Source of the DNA: Pseudomonas sp. gcc21
Lineage (GTDB): Bacteria > Pseudomonadota > Gammaproteobacteria > Pseudomonadales > Pseudomonadaceae
Assembly: GCF_012844345.1 (NCBI RefSeq)
Contig: NZ_CP051625.1
Location: forward strand, 2,852,001-2,916,000
DNA: 64,000 nucleotides
Direction of reading: 5' to 3'
Shown: positions 16,455 to 26,188 of the stretch, piece after piece
Layout of the letters: every line of letters starts with the position of its first letter
How positions within the stretch are numbered: position 1 is the stretch's first letter
Notes under the pieces: generated by a model
What the model saw: only the letters and a program-made list of their open reading frames with translations
Database searches by the model: none
Told to the model about the DNA's origin: nothing
Position numbers and translations under genes: made by a program

Positions 16455-19289
16455 TCAATAAGCATCAGAGTCCTGTTCCCGTGCCCGCGTAACGCGGTCC
16501 ACAAGGTAGACCAGCCCATGGTAATCAACCCCGCCGTGCTGGCTCAGGCCGATCTCGCAGGTGCGGCTGGTGCTGATGCCCTCTGCGCAGTGCTGCACGG
16601 CATCCTGTAGATGACGCAGAGCGTGAGCGTTCAGTTCGGGCGTGGTGAAACCCTTGTCGCCGGCAAAGCCACAGCAGTGGATGCCTTCGGGGATCACCAC
16701 CCGAGTGGTACAGCGTTTGACGATGTCAATGAGCCCCTGGGCTTCGCCCAGATGCTGGGTGCTGCAGGTGACGTGCACCGCGACCGGAGCCTGCTGCGCA
16801 GTAAATTCCAGGCGCTGCAGCAGGTGCTCGCGAATGAAACGCACCGGATCGTAGAGATCCAACCGTGGGTCGGCTCCATCCTGCAACAGACGCAGGGTGC
16901 AGGGACTGGTGTCGCAGTAGATGGGGTCCAGGCCGCCGCGGCTGGTCTCGAGCAAGGCCGCGATCGTTTCCTGCCGCTTGCGTTCGGCCTGCTCGGCGTA
17001 GCCTTTGGAGGCAAAGGGCTGTCCGCAACAGAGTTGGTTCAGCTGTGGCGGAAAAACCACCTGATAGCCGGCTTTTTCCAGCAGGGCCTGCGTCTTGTCC
17101 ACCACCGGCATCTGTTCTGCATCGCCGGCGGACGGCCCCATGACGCGAGAAACGCACGCGGCCAGATAGACTACCCGTGGCCTGGAATCGACCACCGGGC
17201 AGGGCACACGCATGCTGCGAACCGGCTGCGGCATGGCGGTGGTCCACTGGGGTATCCGCCCGCTGCTCGCCTTGCTCAGCGCGGCCGAGGCGCGGGCCAG
17301 CAAGGGAGCGCCCAGCGTCATGCGTGCCCCCTTGGCGGCGTAGAGCATCAAGCGGGTAGCGCCCGCGGCGCCGCTAAAGTAATCCGTCAGCCAATCGGCG
17401 GTGCGCGTATTGGTCGCATCGCGGCCGCGCAACGTGCGCACCAGGTCGCCGGTGTTGATACCCACCGGGCAGCGCAGGGCGCACAGCCCGGTGGCGGCGC
17501 AGGTATCAATGCCCTGATATTGATAGGCGCGTTCCATGGCGGTGGTATCGATGCCGGCGCGCTTGTTCGCCTGGATATCGCGCCAGACGACAATGCGTTG
17601 GCGCGGGCTCAAGGTCAGCCCTCGGGAAGGACAGACCGGCTCGCAGAAGCCGCATTCGGTGCACTTGTCGATGATCTCGTCAGCGGGCGGCAGCGGCTTG
17701 AGGTGTTTGAGGTGAATCCGCGGATCATCGCTGAGCACCACATCCGGATTGAGAATGCCCTGCGGATCGAGCAGACGCTTGATCTGCCACATCAGCTGGT
17801 AGGCGTCGCTGCCCCATTCCAGCTCGACGAAGGGCGCCATGTTGCGTCCGGTGCCGTGCTCGGCCTTCAGCGAACCACCGAACTCCACTGCCACCAGTTG
17901 CGCGACATCCTGCATGAACGCTTCATAGCGAGCCACCTGCGCCGGGTCGTCGAAGCCCTGGGTAAACACAAAATGCAGGTTGCCTTCCAGCGCATGGCCG
18001 AAAATGATCGCCTCGTCATAGCCGTGGCGCTCGAACAGTTCGATCAGCCGATTGACCCCCTCGGCCAGTTGCTCGATGGGGAAGGTCACATCCTCGATTA
18101 TCACCGTGGTGCCGGTCTGGCGCACCGCGCCGACGGCGGGAAAGGTGTCCTTGCGAATCTTCCACAGCTGGTTGTAAACAGCCGGGTCTTCGCTGAAGTC
18201 GACGCGCTTCTCCAGCGTGAAGTCGGCAATCGACGCCATGATCAGCGCCAGCTGCTCGTGCAGCAGGGACTGGCTGGCGGCGCGCGATTCAATCAGCAAG
18301 GCGCAGGCATTGGCCGACAGACCTTTTACCCAATCAGGCATGCCCGGTTGGTTCTCCACCGAGTGCAGGCTGCGTCTATCCAACAACTCCACCGCCGACA
18401 CTGGCTGCGGCTTGAGCGCCGCCACGGCGCGGCAGCAGCTTTGCACGTCGGGGAATACCAGCAGCGCGCTGGCCTTGTGCGGGTAGTCCGGCACCGTGTT
18501 GTAAGTGACCGAACTGATAAAGCCCAGGGTGCCCTCGGAGCCGACCATCAGATGACTGAGCATATCCAGCGGTGCATCGAAGTCGACCAGGGCGTTGAGC
18601 GATAAACCGGTGGTATTTTTCAGCCGGTATTTGTGGCGGATTCTGTCGGCGAGGGCGGTATTGGCCCGGGTCAGGCGGCCGAGTTCGGCCAGGTGCCCTA
18701 GCAGTTCGGCGTGGCTGGTCTCGAAGGCCGAAACGCTCTGCGGGTCTTCGCTGTCCAGCACGCTGCCATCGGCCAGCACCAGGCGGATACCGGCCAGGGT
18801 ATGGTAGGTATTCTGCGCCGTGCCACAGCACATGCCGCTGGCATTATTGGCGACGATCCCACCGATCTTACAGGCGTTGATCGATGCCGGATCGGGGCCA
18901 ATCTTGCGTAGAAAGGGCGCCAGTGCCGTATTGGCCTGGGCGCCGATCACTCCCGGTTGCAGACGGATCTGCCGGCCCTGATCACGCACCTCGCGGCCGT
19001 TCCAGTGATCGCCCAGCACAATCAGCAACGAATCGGAGATCGCCTGGCCAGACAGGCTGGTGCCGGCAGCGCGGAAGGTCACCGGCACCTGATGACTACT
19101 AGCCAGCTTGAGCAGCTGCACGACTTCCGCCTCCGACTCGACACGCACCACCAGCTTGGGGATCAGCCGGTAGAAGCTGGCATCCGTGCCGAAGGCCAGT
19201 GTGGAAAGCGGATCGTCGAAGCGCCGCTCGCCCGGAATCACGCGTTCGACGGCTGTCAGAAAGGCTGTTGGCAGGCTAGAGGCGGTCAT
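16455..19289 (-). CDS. lldE: D-lactate dehydrogenase, FAD plus iron-sulfur type
   Basis: A 944-residue fused respiratory enzyme. An FAD-binding PCMH domain (about 40-190, VTFRAAGTSLSGQAISDS and GGIVANNASGM) is followed by an FAD-linked oxidase C-terminal domain (about 210-510, FGHALEGNLHFVF and KAEHGTGRN). A ferredoxin part comes next, with CTECGFCEPVCPS near residue 542 and CAATGLCALRCPVG near 590. CCG-type cysteine-rich domains close the protein (LCCGQPFASKG, HCCGFAGDKGF). It oxidises D-lactate and feeds electrons to the chain, as the third gene of the Pseudomonas lldPDE operon. The ATG at 19289 has GGAG just upstream; in-frame starts at 19307-19310 lack one. A long open frame on the opposite strand (16611-18605) is a composition shadow. 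Confidence 0.9.
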   Translation of the reverse strand: MTASSLPTAFLTAVERVIPGERRFDDPLSTLAFGTDASFYRLIPKLVVRVESEAEVVQLLKLASSHQVPVTFRAAGTSLSGQAISDSLLIVLGDHWNGREVRDQGRQIRLQPGVIGAQANTALAPFLRKIGPDPASINACKIGGIVANNASGMCCGTAQNTYHTLAGIRLVLADGSVLDSEDPQSVSAFETSHAELLGHLAELGRLTRANTALADRIRHKYRLKNTTGLSLNALVDFDAPLDMLSHLMVGSEGTLGFISSVTYNTVPDYPHKASALLVFPDVQSCCRAVAALKPQPVSAVELLDRRSLHSVENQPGMPDWVKGLSANACALLIESRAASQSLLHEQLALIMASIADFTLEKRVDFSEDPAVYNQLWKIRKDTFPAVGAVRQTGTTVIIEDVTFPIEQLAEGVNRLIELFERHGYDEAIIFGHALEGNLHFVFTQGFDDPAQVARYEAFMQDVAQLVAVEFGGSLKAEHGTGRNMAPFVELEWGSDAYQLMWQIKRLLDPQGILNPDVVLSDDPRIHLKHLKPLPPADEIIDKCTECGFCEPVCPSRGLTLSPRQRIVVWRDIQANKRAGIDTTAMERAYQYQGIDTCAATGLCALRCPVGINTGDLVRTLRGRDATNTRTADWLTDYFSGAAGATRLMLYAAKGARMTLGAPLLARASAALSKASSGRIPQWTTAMPQPVRSMRVPCPVVDSRPRVVYLAACVSRVMGPSAGDAEQMPVVDKTQALLEKAGYQVVFPPQLNQLCCGQPFASKGYAEQAERKRQETIAALLETSRGGLDPIYCDTSPCTLRLLQDGADPRLDLYDPVRFIREHLLQRLEFTAQQAPVAVHVTCSTQHLGEAQGLIDIVKRCTTRVVIPEGIHCCGFAGDKGFTTPELNAHALRHLQDAVQHCAEGISTSRTCEIGLSQHGGVDYHGLVYLVDRVTRAREQDSDAY

Positions 19290-19321
19290 GGCAACTCCGG
19301 TCGTCATCAAGGGTGCCAGGC

Positions 19322-20467
19322 TCAGCGGCCGAGCTCGCGTACCAGGGAATCGGCGCTGATGTCTGCAATGGTTCTGGCACCGGTCAGTACCATGGCCACG
19401 CGCATCTCCTTGTCGATCAGCTCCAGCAGATTGCTCACCCCGGCGCCGCCGGCTGCAGCCAGCGCGTACACATAGGCGCGGCCCAGCATCACGGTGTCGG
19501 CGCCCAGTGCGAGCATTCGCACCACGTCCAGGCCCGTGCGAACGCCCGAGTCGGCCAGGATGGTCAGATCGCCCTTCACCGCATCGGCAATCGACGGCAG
19601 CGCGCGCGCACTGGACAGCACGCCATCGAGCTGGCGTCCGCCGTGGTTGGATACCACGATCCCGTCGGCACCGAAGCGCACTGCGTCACGCGCATCGTCG
19701 GGGTCAAGGATGCCCTTGATGACCATCGGACCGTCCCAGAATTCGCGGATCCACTCCAGATCCTTCCAGGATATGGACGGATCAAAATTCTCCCCCAGCC
19801 AGCCGATGTAGTCCGCCAGCCCGGTGGGATTGCCACGGTAGGTGGAGATGTTGCCCAGATCGTGGGGCCGGCCGAACAGGCCGACATCCCAGGCCCAGGC
19901 GGGATGCGTCACGGCCTGCAGCATCCGCCGCATGGGCGCATTCGCGCCGCTCATGCCGGAATGAGCATCACGGTAACGCGCCCCCGGCACCGGCATGTCG
20001 ACGGTAAATACCAGGGTCGTGACGCCGGCGGCCTTGGCGCGCTCCAGGGCATTCTTCATGAAGCCCCGGTCCCTGAGCACGTATAGCTGGAACCACATCG
20101 GCCGCTTGATCGCCGGCGCGACTTCCTCGATAGGACACACCGAGACCGTGGAGAGGGTAAAAGGAATGCCCTTGTCCGACGCCGCTTTCGCCGCCTGCAC
20201 TTCGCCGCGCCGGGCGTACATGCCGGTCAGGCCGACTGGCGCCAAAGCCACGGGCATCGACAGTGTCTCGTTGAACAGGCGGGTCTCCAGACTCAGCTCG
20301 GACATGTCACGCAACACCCGCTGGCGCAGCGCTATTCCGGCCAGATCCTCGACGTTACGCCTGAGGGTGTGCTCGGCGTAGGAGCCGCCGTCTATGTAAT
20401 GGAAGAGAAACGCTGGCAGTTTGCGTTGTGCTGCGGCGCGGTAATCGGTAGAGGCCGAAATGATCAT
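19322..20467 (-). CDS. lldD: L-lactate dehydrogenase (FMN, quinone-linked)
   Basis: The product has 381 residues, equal to Pseudomonas LldD, a membrane-associated FMN enzyme oxidising L-lactate to pyruvate. The N-terminus [18 protein letters not shown] is canonical, which fixes the start at 20467 rather than the ATG six bases earlier. [30 protein letters not shown] and [11 protein letters not shown] line the FMN site. [11 protein letters not shown] holds the catalytic histidine region, and [20 protein letters not shown] the FMN phosphate site. It lies 124 bases after lldP and 32 bases before lldE. Confidence 0.95.
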   Translation of the reverse strand: MIISASTDYRAAAQRKLPAFLFHYIDGGSYAEHTLRRNVEDLAGIALRQRVLRDMSELSLETRLFNETLSMPVALAPVGLTGMYARRGEVQAAKAASDKGIPFTLSTVSVCPIEEVAPAIKRPMWFQLYVLRDRGFMKNALERAKAAGVTTLVFTVDMPVPGARYRDAHSGMSGANAPMRRMLQAVTHPAWAWDVGLFGRPHDLGNISTYRGNPTGLADYIGWLGENFDPSISWKDLEWIREFWDGPMVIKGILDPDDARDAVRFGADGIVVSNHGGRQLDGVLSSARALPSIADAVKGDLTILADSGVRTGLDVVRMLALGADTVMLGRAYVYALAAAGGAGVSNLLELIDKEMRVAMVLTGARTIADISADSLVRELGR

Positions 20468-20591
20468 GTGCATTACTCTGAAGCTGAAAAAAGACGCCGG
20501 GAATCTGAGGCGCCGCGGTTGTCAGCGGCGTTCCAGGTTCGCTGGCGAAGAAACAACCGTGCGCTTCAGCCAGGCCGGAGCGCACCTTGGG

Positions 20592-22286
20592 TCAACTGGC
20601 CGCCAGCGGGTCACTAACACCCAGTACATACACGGCGAACAATGCGATCAACCCGGTGAACAGCACGTAGTAAAGGGTAGGCCAAATGGTTTTGCGCAGG
20701 ATGTTGCCCTCGCGTCCGAGCAGCCCTACGGTCGCGGACGCCGCCACTACGTTGTGGATGGCGATCATATTCCCTGCTGCTGCACCTATGGCCTGTGCCG
20801 CAACAATCAACGCACCGGAAATGCCCAGGTTGTCGGCGACGCCAAACTGGAACTGGCTGAACATCATGTTGCTGACCGTATTGGAACCGGCGATAAACGC
20901 GCCCAGCGCACCAATACTCGGCGCCAACAGCGGGTAGATGCCACCGACGCTCTCGGCCACCCAGAGCGCCATCAGAATCGGCATACTGGCCAACTCTGCC
21001 TCGTTAACCCCGGAGTTAATCAGAATACGCACCATGGGCAGGGTAAACAGCAACACAAAGCCGGCGCTGAGCAACACACCGGATGACTCCTTTACGGCGG
21101 CGCCCAGCTCCCGGGCTTTCATGCCGTGCAGGAAGAAGGTTGCGATGACCACTGCAACCAGAATACCGCCCGGCAGATACAAAGGCATGAAGCTGGCGCT
21201 GACGCCGCTCTCGCCCAAAATGTCCGGAAAGCTGACCGCCACGGCCTTCAACGCCGCATCCACCTCCGGTATCACGCGGCTGATGACAAGCAAGAGGCCG
21301 ACCAATACGTAGGGTAGCCAGGCGCGGATGCTGCTCATTGATTTCGCTGTCAGCTGGTCCAGTTTCATCTCCACCGTGCCCAGCCACTCACTGGGCCAGT
21401 CCTTCGCCGGGGCGAAATCCCAGGTCGTTTTCGGCAACAGAAAGCCCTTGCGCACGGCGGTGGTGACGATGGCCAGGCCGATCAGGCCGCCGCCAAGTGA
21501 TGGGAATTCCGGACCGAGAAAAATGCCGGTAGCCGCATAGGGCAGGGTGAAAGCCAGGCCGGCGAACAGCGCGAACGGTAGCACCTCAAAGCCCGCTTTC
21601 CAGCTCTTCTCCGCCCCGAAGAAGCGCGTCAGCATCAGCACCATGATCAGTGGCATGGCGGTTCCGACGATGGCATGGATGATCGCCACCTCGCTAGTGA
21701 TCAACTGCAGAAACTCTGCCCATGACGAGCCCTGCTCGATGAGCTGCGCGCCGATGACGGTGGAGTCCAGCCCGGTGCTTACCCCAACGATGATAGGCGT
21801 ACCCACCGCACCAAAGGACACCGGCGTGCTCTGTACCAGCATGCCCATCAGCACCGCAGCCATGGCCGGAAATCCGATGGCCACCAGCAAGGGCGCAGCG
21901 ATCGCCGCCGGGGTGCCAAAGCCCGAGGCGCCTTCAATAAAGCAGCCGAATAGCCAGGCGATGATGATCGCCTGAATACGGCGGTCAGGACTGATAGTGG
22001 CGAAGCCAGCACGGATCGCGGTGATGCCGCCCGAATGCTTGAGCGTATTGAGCAGCAATATCGCGCCAAAGATAATCCACAGCAGCCCGAGGGTAATGAC
22101 CAGACCCTGAAGCGTTGAGGCCAGGACCCGGTTGAGACTCATGTCCCAGGCGAACAGACCCACGGCTGCGGTAACCAGGTAGACCAGGGGCATGGCGCGT
22201 TTCGCCGGCCAGCGGAGGCCAACCAGCAATATGGCGGCCAGAAGAATGGGGGCAAATGCCAGGAGAGCGAGCAGACCAGTAGACAT
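20592..22286 (-). CDS. lldP: L-lactate permease
   Basis: A 564-residue integral inner-membrane lactate:proton symporter of the LctP family, with 12 or more hydrophobic segments. Conserved LctP stretches include [20 protein letters not shown] near residue 117, [13 protein letters not shown], and [20 protein letters not shown] near 450. GGGGAG spacing is good: GGGGAG lies about seven bases before the ATG. First gene of the lactate operon. The LldR-type operator at 22412-22426 sits about 130 bases upstream. Confidence 0.95.
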   Translation of the reverse strand: MSTGLLALLAFAPILLAAILLVGLRWPAKRAMPLVYLVTAAVGLFAWDMSLNRVLASTLQGLVITLGLLWIIFGAILLLNTLKHSGGITAIRAGFATISPDRRIQAIIIAWLFGCFIEGASGFGTPAAIAAPLLVAIGFPAMAAVLMGMLVQSTPVSFGAVGTPIIVGVSTGLDSTVIGAQLIEQGSSWAEFLQLITSEVAIIHAIVGTAMPLIMVLMLTRFFGAEKSWKAGFEVLPFALFAGLAFTLPYAATGIFLGPEFPSLGGGLIGLAIVTTAVRKGFLLPKTTWDFAPAKDWPSEWLGTVEMKLDQLTAKSMSSIRAWLPYVLVGLLLVISRVIPEVDAALKAVAVSFPDILGESGVSASFMPLYLPGGILVAVVIATFFLHGMKARELGAAVKESSGVLLSAGFVLLFTLPMVRILINSGVNEAELASMPILMALWVAESVGGIYPLLAPSIGALGAFIAGSNTVSNMMFSQFQFGVADNLGISGALIVAAQAIGAAAGNMIAIHNVVAASATVGLLGREGNILRKTIWPTLYYVLFTGLIALFAVYVLGVSDPLAAS

Positions 22287-22411
22287 GGTGATGCTCCCCT
22301 ATCGCTGAGCGCGGCGGCGCATACAGCGCACAGCACGGTAAACAGGAAGGATCGAGTTCGACATTGGAAAACCTCTGCTCGTTGTTGGAATTATTCTCAG
22401 GCTTTGCATTG

Positions 22412-22426
22412 ATTGGTAAGACCAAT
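22412..22426. promoter_or_regulatory. LldR operator (FadR-family palindrome)
   Basis: ATTGGTAAGACCAAT is a perfect 6+3+6 palindrome and fits the TNGTNNNACNA core recognised by GntR/FadR-family repressors, with flanks like the known LldR sites of E. coli. It lies in the divergent lldP-lldR region about 126 bases before lldP and 180 before lldR, so it could control both. Lactate is expected to relieve repression. Confidence 0.7.
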
Positions 22427-22478
22427 TTACAAATGATGGGATTCAGACTAAGAGTCAGATGTTTAGCTGTCAATTGGC

Positions 22479-22490
22479 GGGGTATACCCC
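22479..22490. promoter_or_regulatory. Second palindrome in the lldP-lldR control region
   Basis: GGGGTATACCCC is a perfect 12-base palindrome, preceded by CAATTGGC, which resembles half of the LldR site. It lies 116 bases upstream of lldR. It may be a further operator or chance; no protein is assigned. Confidence 0.35.
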
Positions 22491-22605
22491 TTTAGTCGAA
22501 GGGGCCGGCCAGGCAGCGCCGTTGCCGGGTCCTCAGTGGCTGGTTAAACTGATTCGTTAGCGGTACCGAGCGCGAAGCAAGGGCCGGCCACGGTTGGAGA
22601 GAGAT

Positions 22606-23373
22606 ATGGGGTTCGGTCAGATAAAGGTGCGTCGATTGTCAGACGACATCGTCACCAAGCTGGAAGGCATGATCCTCGAAGGCACACTCAGAGCCGGTGA
22701 GCGCCTGCCCGCCGAGCGGGTGCTGGCAGAGCAGTTCGGCGTCTCGCGCCCATCGCTGCGCGAAGCGATCCAGAAACTGGCGGCCAAGGGGCTGCTGGTC
22801 AGCCGTCAGGGAGGCGGCAATTACATTGCCGAATCCCTGGGCTCCACGTTCAGCGATCCCCTGTTGCCCTTGCTGGAAGACAACCCCGAAGCGCAGCGCG
22901 ACCTGCTGGAATTTCGCCACACCCTCGAAGGCGCCTGTGCCTATTACGCGGCGCAACGGGCGACCGAGCCGGATCGCCAGCGGTTGACCGAAGCCTTCGA
23001 GGCCCTGCAGGACTGTTACGCTCGGGTCGGCAAGACCAGCCGGGCCGACGAAGGCGCGGCGGATGCCCGTTTTCATCTGGCCATAGCCGAGGCCAGCCAC
23101 AACGCCGTGCTGCTGCATACCATCCGCGGCCTTTTCGACCTGCTCAAGCGCAACGTGGTGACCAATATCGGCGGCATGTACGCCCAGCGTACCGAAACCC
23201 GCGACATGCTGATGAAGCAGCATAACGAACTGTATCGGGCAATCATGGCCGGTAAGGCGGACGCGGCACGGGACCTTTCCGACCAGCATATCCACTACGT
23301 GCAGGAAGTGCTGGCTGACGTGCTGGATGAAAATCAGCGAGTGGCCCGAGCAGAGAGACGGCAGAAGCGCTAA
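22606..23373 (+). CDS. lldR: Lactate-responsive GntR-family regulator
   Basis: A 255-residue FadR-subfamily repressor. The winged HTH is at about 8-75 (LSDDIVTKLEGMILEGTLRAG, then LAEQFGVSRPSLREAIQKLA) and the FCD ligand-binding domain at about 95-235, with the metal/ligand histidines in DARFHLAIAEASHN and DLSDQHIHYV. The ATG at 22606 follows GGAGAG; a TTG four codons earlier is less likely. It is divergent from lldPDE and expected to repress the operon when lactate is absent. A strong hairpin follows the gene. Confidence 0.92.
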   Translation: MGFGQIKVRRLSDDIVTKLEGMILEGTLRAGERLPAERVLAEQFGVSRPSLREAIQKLAAKGLLVSRQGGGNYIAESLGSTFSDPLLPLLEDNPEAQRDLLEFRHTLEGACAYYAAQRATEPDRQRLTEAFEALQDCYARVGKTSRADEGAADARFHLAIAEASHNAVLLHTIRGLFDLLKRNVVTNIGGMYAQRTETRDMLMKQHNELYRAIMAGKADAARDLSDQHIHYVQEVLADVLDENQRVARAERRQKR

Positions 23374-23420
23374 CCACGGCTATCGGGCCAAAGAAACGTT
23401 CATCTTCGTAACCTGCGCGC

Positions 23421-23452
23421 TCATACCAGAGCGCCTGGGCGCTCCGGTATGA
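23421..23452. terminator. Bidirectional terminator hairpin between lldR and the cellulase gene
   Basis: TCATACCAGAGCGCC pairs with GGCGCTCCGGTATGA (15 positions, one mismatch) around a two-base loop. AACCT and AGGTT flanks extend it with a bulge. It lies in the 90-base gap between two convergent genes. There is no long T-run. Confidence 0.6.
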
Positions 23453-23463
23453 AGGTTAGGCCA

Positions 23464-25659
23464 TTACTGACACACCGCCCCGTTCACAGTCGGAACCTGC
23501 GCCGGTCCGTTGCCCTTGTTGGCCTGGAAACCGAACTCCATCGTCTGGCCTGGTTGTACGACAGCGTTCCAGCCGACATCGGTCGCGCGGTAGGGATCAT
23601 TGCCGGACAGCTTGGCATTCCAGATATTGGTGATCTCGGTACCATCATCGTAGCGCCACTCCAGGCTCCAGTCCTGTACCGGTTCGCTGCCGTTATTGAT
23701 GATGCGTACCGCCGCGGTAAAGCCGACGTTCCACTCATTTGACACCACGTATTCACACTGCACTGGGCCACCGGACGTTGGCGGCGGTGGGTCAGTAGGT
23801 GTTTCATTATCAGGCGGTGTGTCGGTATCGGGTGGCGGGCTTACCGGGCCACCTTCGGCGGCGCCGGCATAATCGTTATAGAAGGCCAACACCCAGGCCA
23901 GCGCGCCGTTCCAGTTGATGGTGATCTCATTGGTGGACCAGGCATCGATCTTGTCGACATAGCAGGTCGCCGGACGCGCGCCACAGCCGCCAAGTGCCGC
24001 CTGGGATACGCCGTCTTCCAACCCGGTATTGGGCCCGCCCGCCAACGCGCCCGGTGGCAGCCAAGGATAGTTTCCGTTCAGCGCGCCGGTCCAGAAACGG
24101 TGGTGTGGCTGTTTCAATGCATTCTCACCGTGGCCTGACACAAAGGAGAACGACAGGGCGTTGCGGCCAAACAGATAGTCCAGCGCCTTGCCGAACGCAT
24201 CGCCATAGCGGCGGTCGTCGGTGAAGTCATAGGCCAGGCCAACCAGGAACAACTTATTGGCCATGACGTTGTTGGAGCCCCAGTAATACTCATGCTGGCT
24301 GGTCGGCACCAAATAGCCCACGCTGTTGATGGTGTTGACGTGGTTATCGGCGATTTCGGCGATCTTGCGCTGGGCGCTTCCACGCAGGCTGGTGGTGTGC
24401 GGGGCGGGCACCACGGCGAGGGACATCAGGCCCGGCAGCTCCGTATCCGGCCAGCCAAAATCAATACGGTTGACCTGATAAGTGTTGATGGTCTGCAGAT
24501 AGCGCTCATCGCCGGTGGTGATGTACAACTCAGCCGCGGCCCAGTAGAACTCGTCCGCTGCGTTGCCGTCACCATAGGCGCCGCCGCCATCGTCGTAGCC
24601 ACCGTGGTAGAGATCATTGGGGTTACGCTTTGCGGCTTCCCAGGCTGTCTGCGCTGCAGTCAGGCAGCGGTTGGCATAGGCACTGTCGATATTCTTCCAG
24701 AGCCGGGCGCACTGTGCGCCCGTAGCGGCCAGATTGAGCGTCGCGGTGGTACTCGGCGGCACTAGCGCGCGCTCGTTACCGTCTTCATGGGGCGCCAATG
24801 GCAGCCCGGTCCAGCCAATGTCATGCACCTTGTGATGCGCCATGCCAGCCTTCGGCTGGCCTTCCGGCACCTGCATGGACAGCATGAAATCCATTTGCCA
24901 GCGCACTTCATCGAGGATATCCGGCACACCGTTGCCGCTTTCCGGAATGTTCAGCGTGCCGTCGGCGAAGGCCGCAGCGTTGCTGCCCAGGTGCAGCGCG
25001 CGCTCGTACATGTTGAGCAGCTTCCACACCGAAATTCCGCCATTGACCACGTACTTGCCGTGGTCACCCGCGTCATACCAGCCCTTGGTCACGTTAAGCG
25101 AATAATTACAGGTCCCCGGCCAGCACTGGACATTTTCATCACCGCGGTTGGCACCCTGGTTCAAATGGCCGGCCGGGCGGGCCCAACGGCTGTTCGCGGC
25201 GTAACTGGAGTTGCCACCACCGGTGAAGCGGGTCTCGATCCGGATGCCGCTACGGTTGTGATAGAAGTATTTCAGCGAGTCATAAAGCACGCCGCTAAAC
25301 AGGTTCTCATCGACGGCGAAGGGATAACTCTGGTCGCTGCCCACGTGCAGTGTGAGATTGTCGGCGGATTCATCAAATTCGCTGAGGTCGATGTGGTGCA
25401 GGTTCTCACCGCTGGCGCCGTCACGCCCAAAGGGGACGGTCTGGCCGCTGGCAAGGGCCGTATTGCCGCGACGAAGCTCCCACTGAAGGGGCGCATTGCC
25501 ATTCGTGGCATACACTGCGATCTTGGGTCCGGCCGGAATATAGCCCAGCTGGTTGACCCGCGGATTGCCGGTCTCGGCAACGGCTGCACCTGCGGTTGCG
25601 CACAGTAGCGCCGCGGCAACAAGGGTTCGTCGAAAAGGCGTTGTTCTAAAAGCTGACAT
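23464..25659 (-). CDS. Secreted GH9 endoglucanase with C-terminal CBM2
   Basis: A 731-residue exported cellulase. Signal peptide: [20 protein letters not shown], with cleavage expected after AVA near 28. An Ig-like N-terminal domain follows (about 30-112, [18 protein letters not shown]). The GH9 (alpha/alpha)6 domain covers about 115-600, with [13 protein letters not shown] near 195 (the aspartates that hold the water), PHHRFWTG, and NEITINWNG near 578 (proton-donor Glu). A Pro/Thr linker ([15 protein letters not shown]) leads to a family 2 cellulose-binding domain at about 633-731 ([18 protein letters not shown]). The ATG at 25659 has AGGAGA eight bases upstream; an open frame extends 30 codons further without signal character. 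It cuts beta-1,4-glucan outside the cell. No other cellulase gene is present. Confidence 0.92.
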   Translation of the reverse strand: MSAFRTTPFRRTLVAAALLCATAGAAVAETGNPRVNQLGYIPAGPKIAVYATNGNAPLQWELRRGNTALASGQTVPFGRDGASGENLHHIDLSEFDESADNLTLHVGSDQSYPFAVDENLFSGVLYDSLKYFYHNRSGIRIETRFTGGGNSSYAANSRWARPAGHLNQGANRGDENVQCWPGTCNYSLNVTKGWYDAGDHGKYVVNGGISVWKLLNMYERALHLGSNAAAFADGTLNIPESGNGVPDILDEVRWQMDFMLSMQVPEGQPKAGMAHHKVHDIGWTGLPLAPHEDGNERALVPPSTTATLNLAATGAQCARLWKNIDSAYANRCLTAAQTAWEAAKRNPNDLYHGGYDDGGGAYGDGNAADEFYWAAAELYITTGDERYLQTINTYQVNRIDFGWPDTELPGLMSLAVVPAPHTTSLRGSAQRKIAEIADNHVNTINSVGYLVPTSQHEYYWGSNNVMANKLFLVGLAYDFTDDRRYGDAFGKALDYLFGRNALSFSFVSGHGENALKQPHHRFWTGALNGNYPWLPPGALAGGPNTGLEDGVSQAALGGCGARPATCYVDKIDAWSTNEITINWNGALAWVLAFYNDYAGAAEGGPVSPPPDTDTPPDNETPTDPPPPTSGGPVQCEYVVSNEWNVGFTAAVRIINNGSEPVQDWSLEWRYDDGTEITNIWNAKLSGNDPYRATDVGWNAVVQPGQTMEFGFQANKGNGPAQVPTVNGAVCQ

Positions 25660-25927
25660 TGGAGTGGTCTCCTGTTGGTTCATCCCGTCGCAGACGGGTT
25701 TGGCGCAACCTGGTAATGCAGGAGATTTCGGAAGGGCATGCTTCCTCATCCAACCAAAGGATGGCGAGAGTCAGGCAGTATATGCGGGTTGTTTTCTAGC
25801 GCTACTGGCCTCTGCGGGGCATGCGTCAGTTTGTGATACGACTCCCACGCCACTTGATGATGCGGAACTTCTGCCGGGCTATACGGCCGCGAACTCGGAG
25901 GGAATAGTGGAGTTGTAACAAGGGCTT

Positions 25928-26092
25928 TGGCGTAGCGCAGGCGCGCTACACCCCCGGGTGCGTCGCGCCATAGCGCCTAAACACCGATCCGGCTGAATCG
26001 AGGCGGTTTGCTCTGGGGTTGGCGTGCGCCTGCGCGCCGACAGGCATTGGCTTGAGGCGAGGCGGGGATGTAGCGCAGACGCGCTACACCTC
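25928..26092. repeat. REP-like hairpin cluster A (three copies, orientation inverted-forward-inverted)
   Basis: Copies are at 25928-25960 (GTAGCGC-AGGC-GCGCTAC), 26012-26044 (GGCGTGC-GCCT-GCGCGCC) and 26066-26092 (GTAGCGC-AGAC-GCGCTAC). Each is a seven-base stem with a four-base loop, flanked on one side by CCTGGGGKT or its complement. The cluster lies in the 529-base gap between the cellulase start and the stop of the RND gene. The rest of that gap (25660-25927 and 26093-26188) shows no gene. Confidence 0.8.
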
Positions 26093-26188
26093 AGGTGACA
26101 TTCGGTCTCTGCATTCAACGCGCTCCCCAAGGTCGCTTCGCCTTTCTATCCAGGCCAGCTTCCGGGTGTCACGCCGACATGTCTGCCA

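Noticed and set aside
16611..18605. 664-codon open frame on the plus strand
   Set aside because: Antisense to lldE over its full length; no family motif and a Gly/Ala/His/Arg-rich composition. It is a GC-skew shadow of a confirmed gene.
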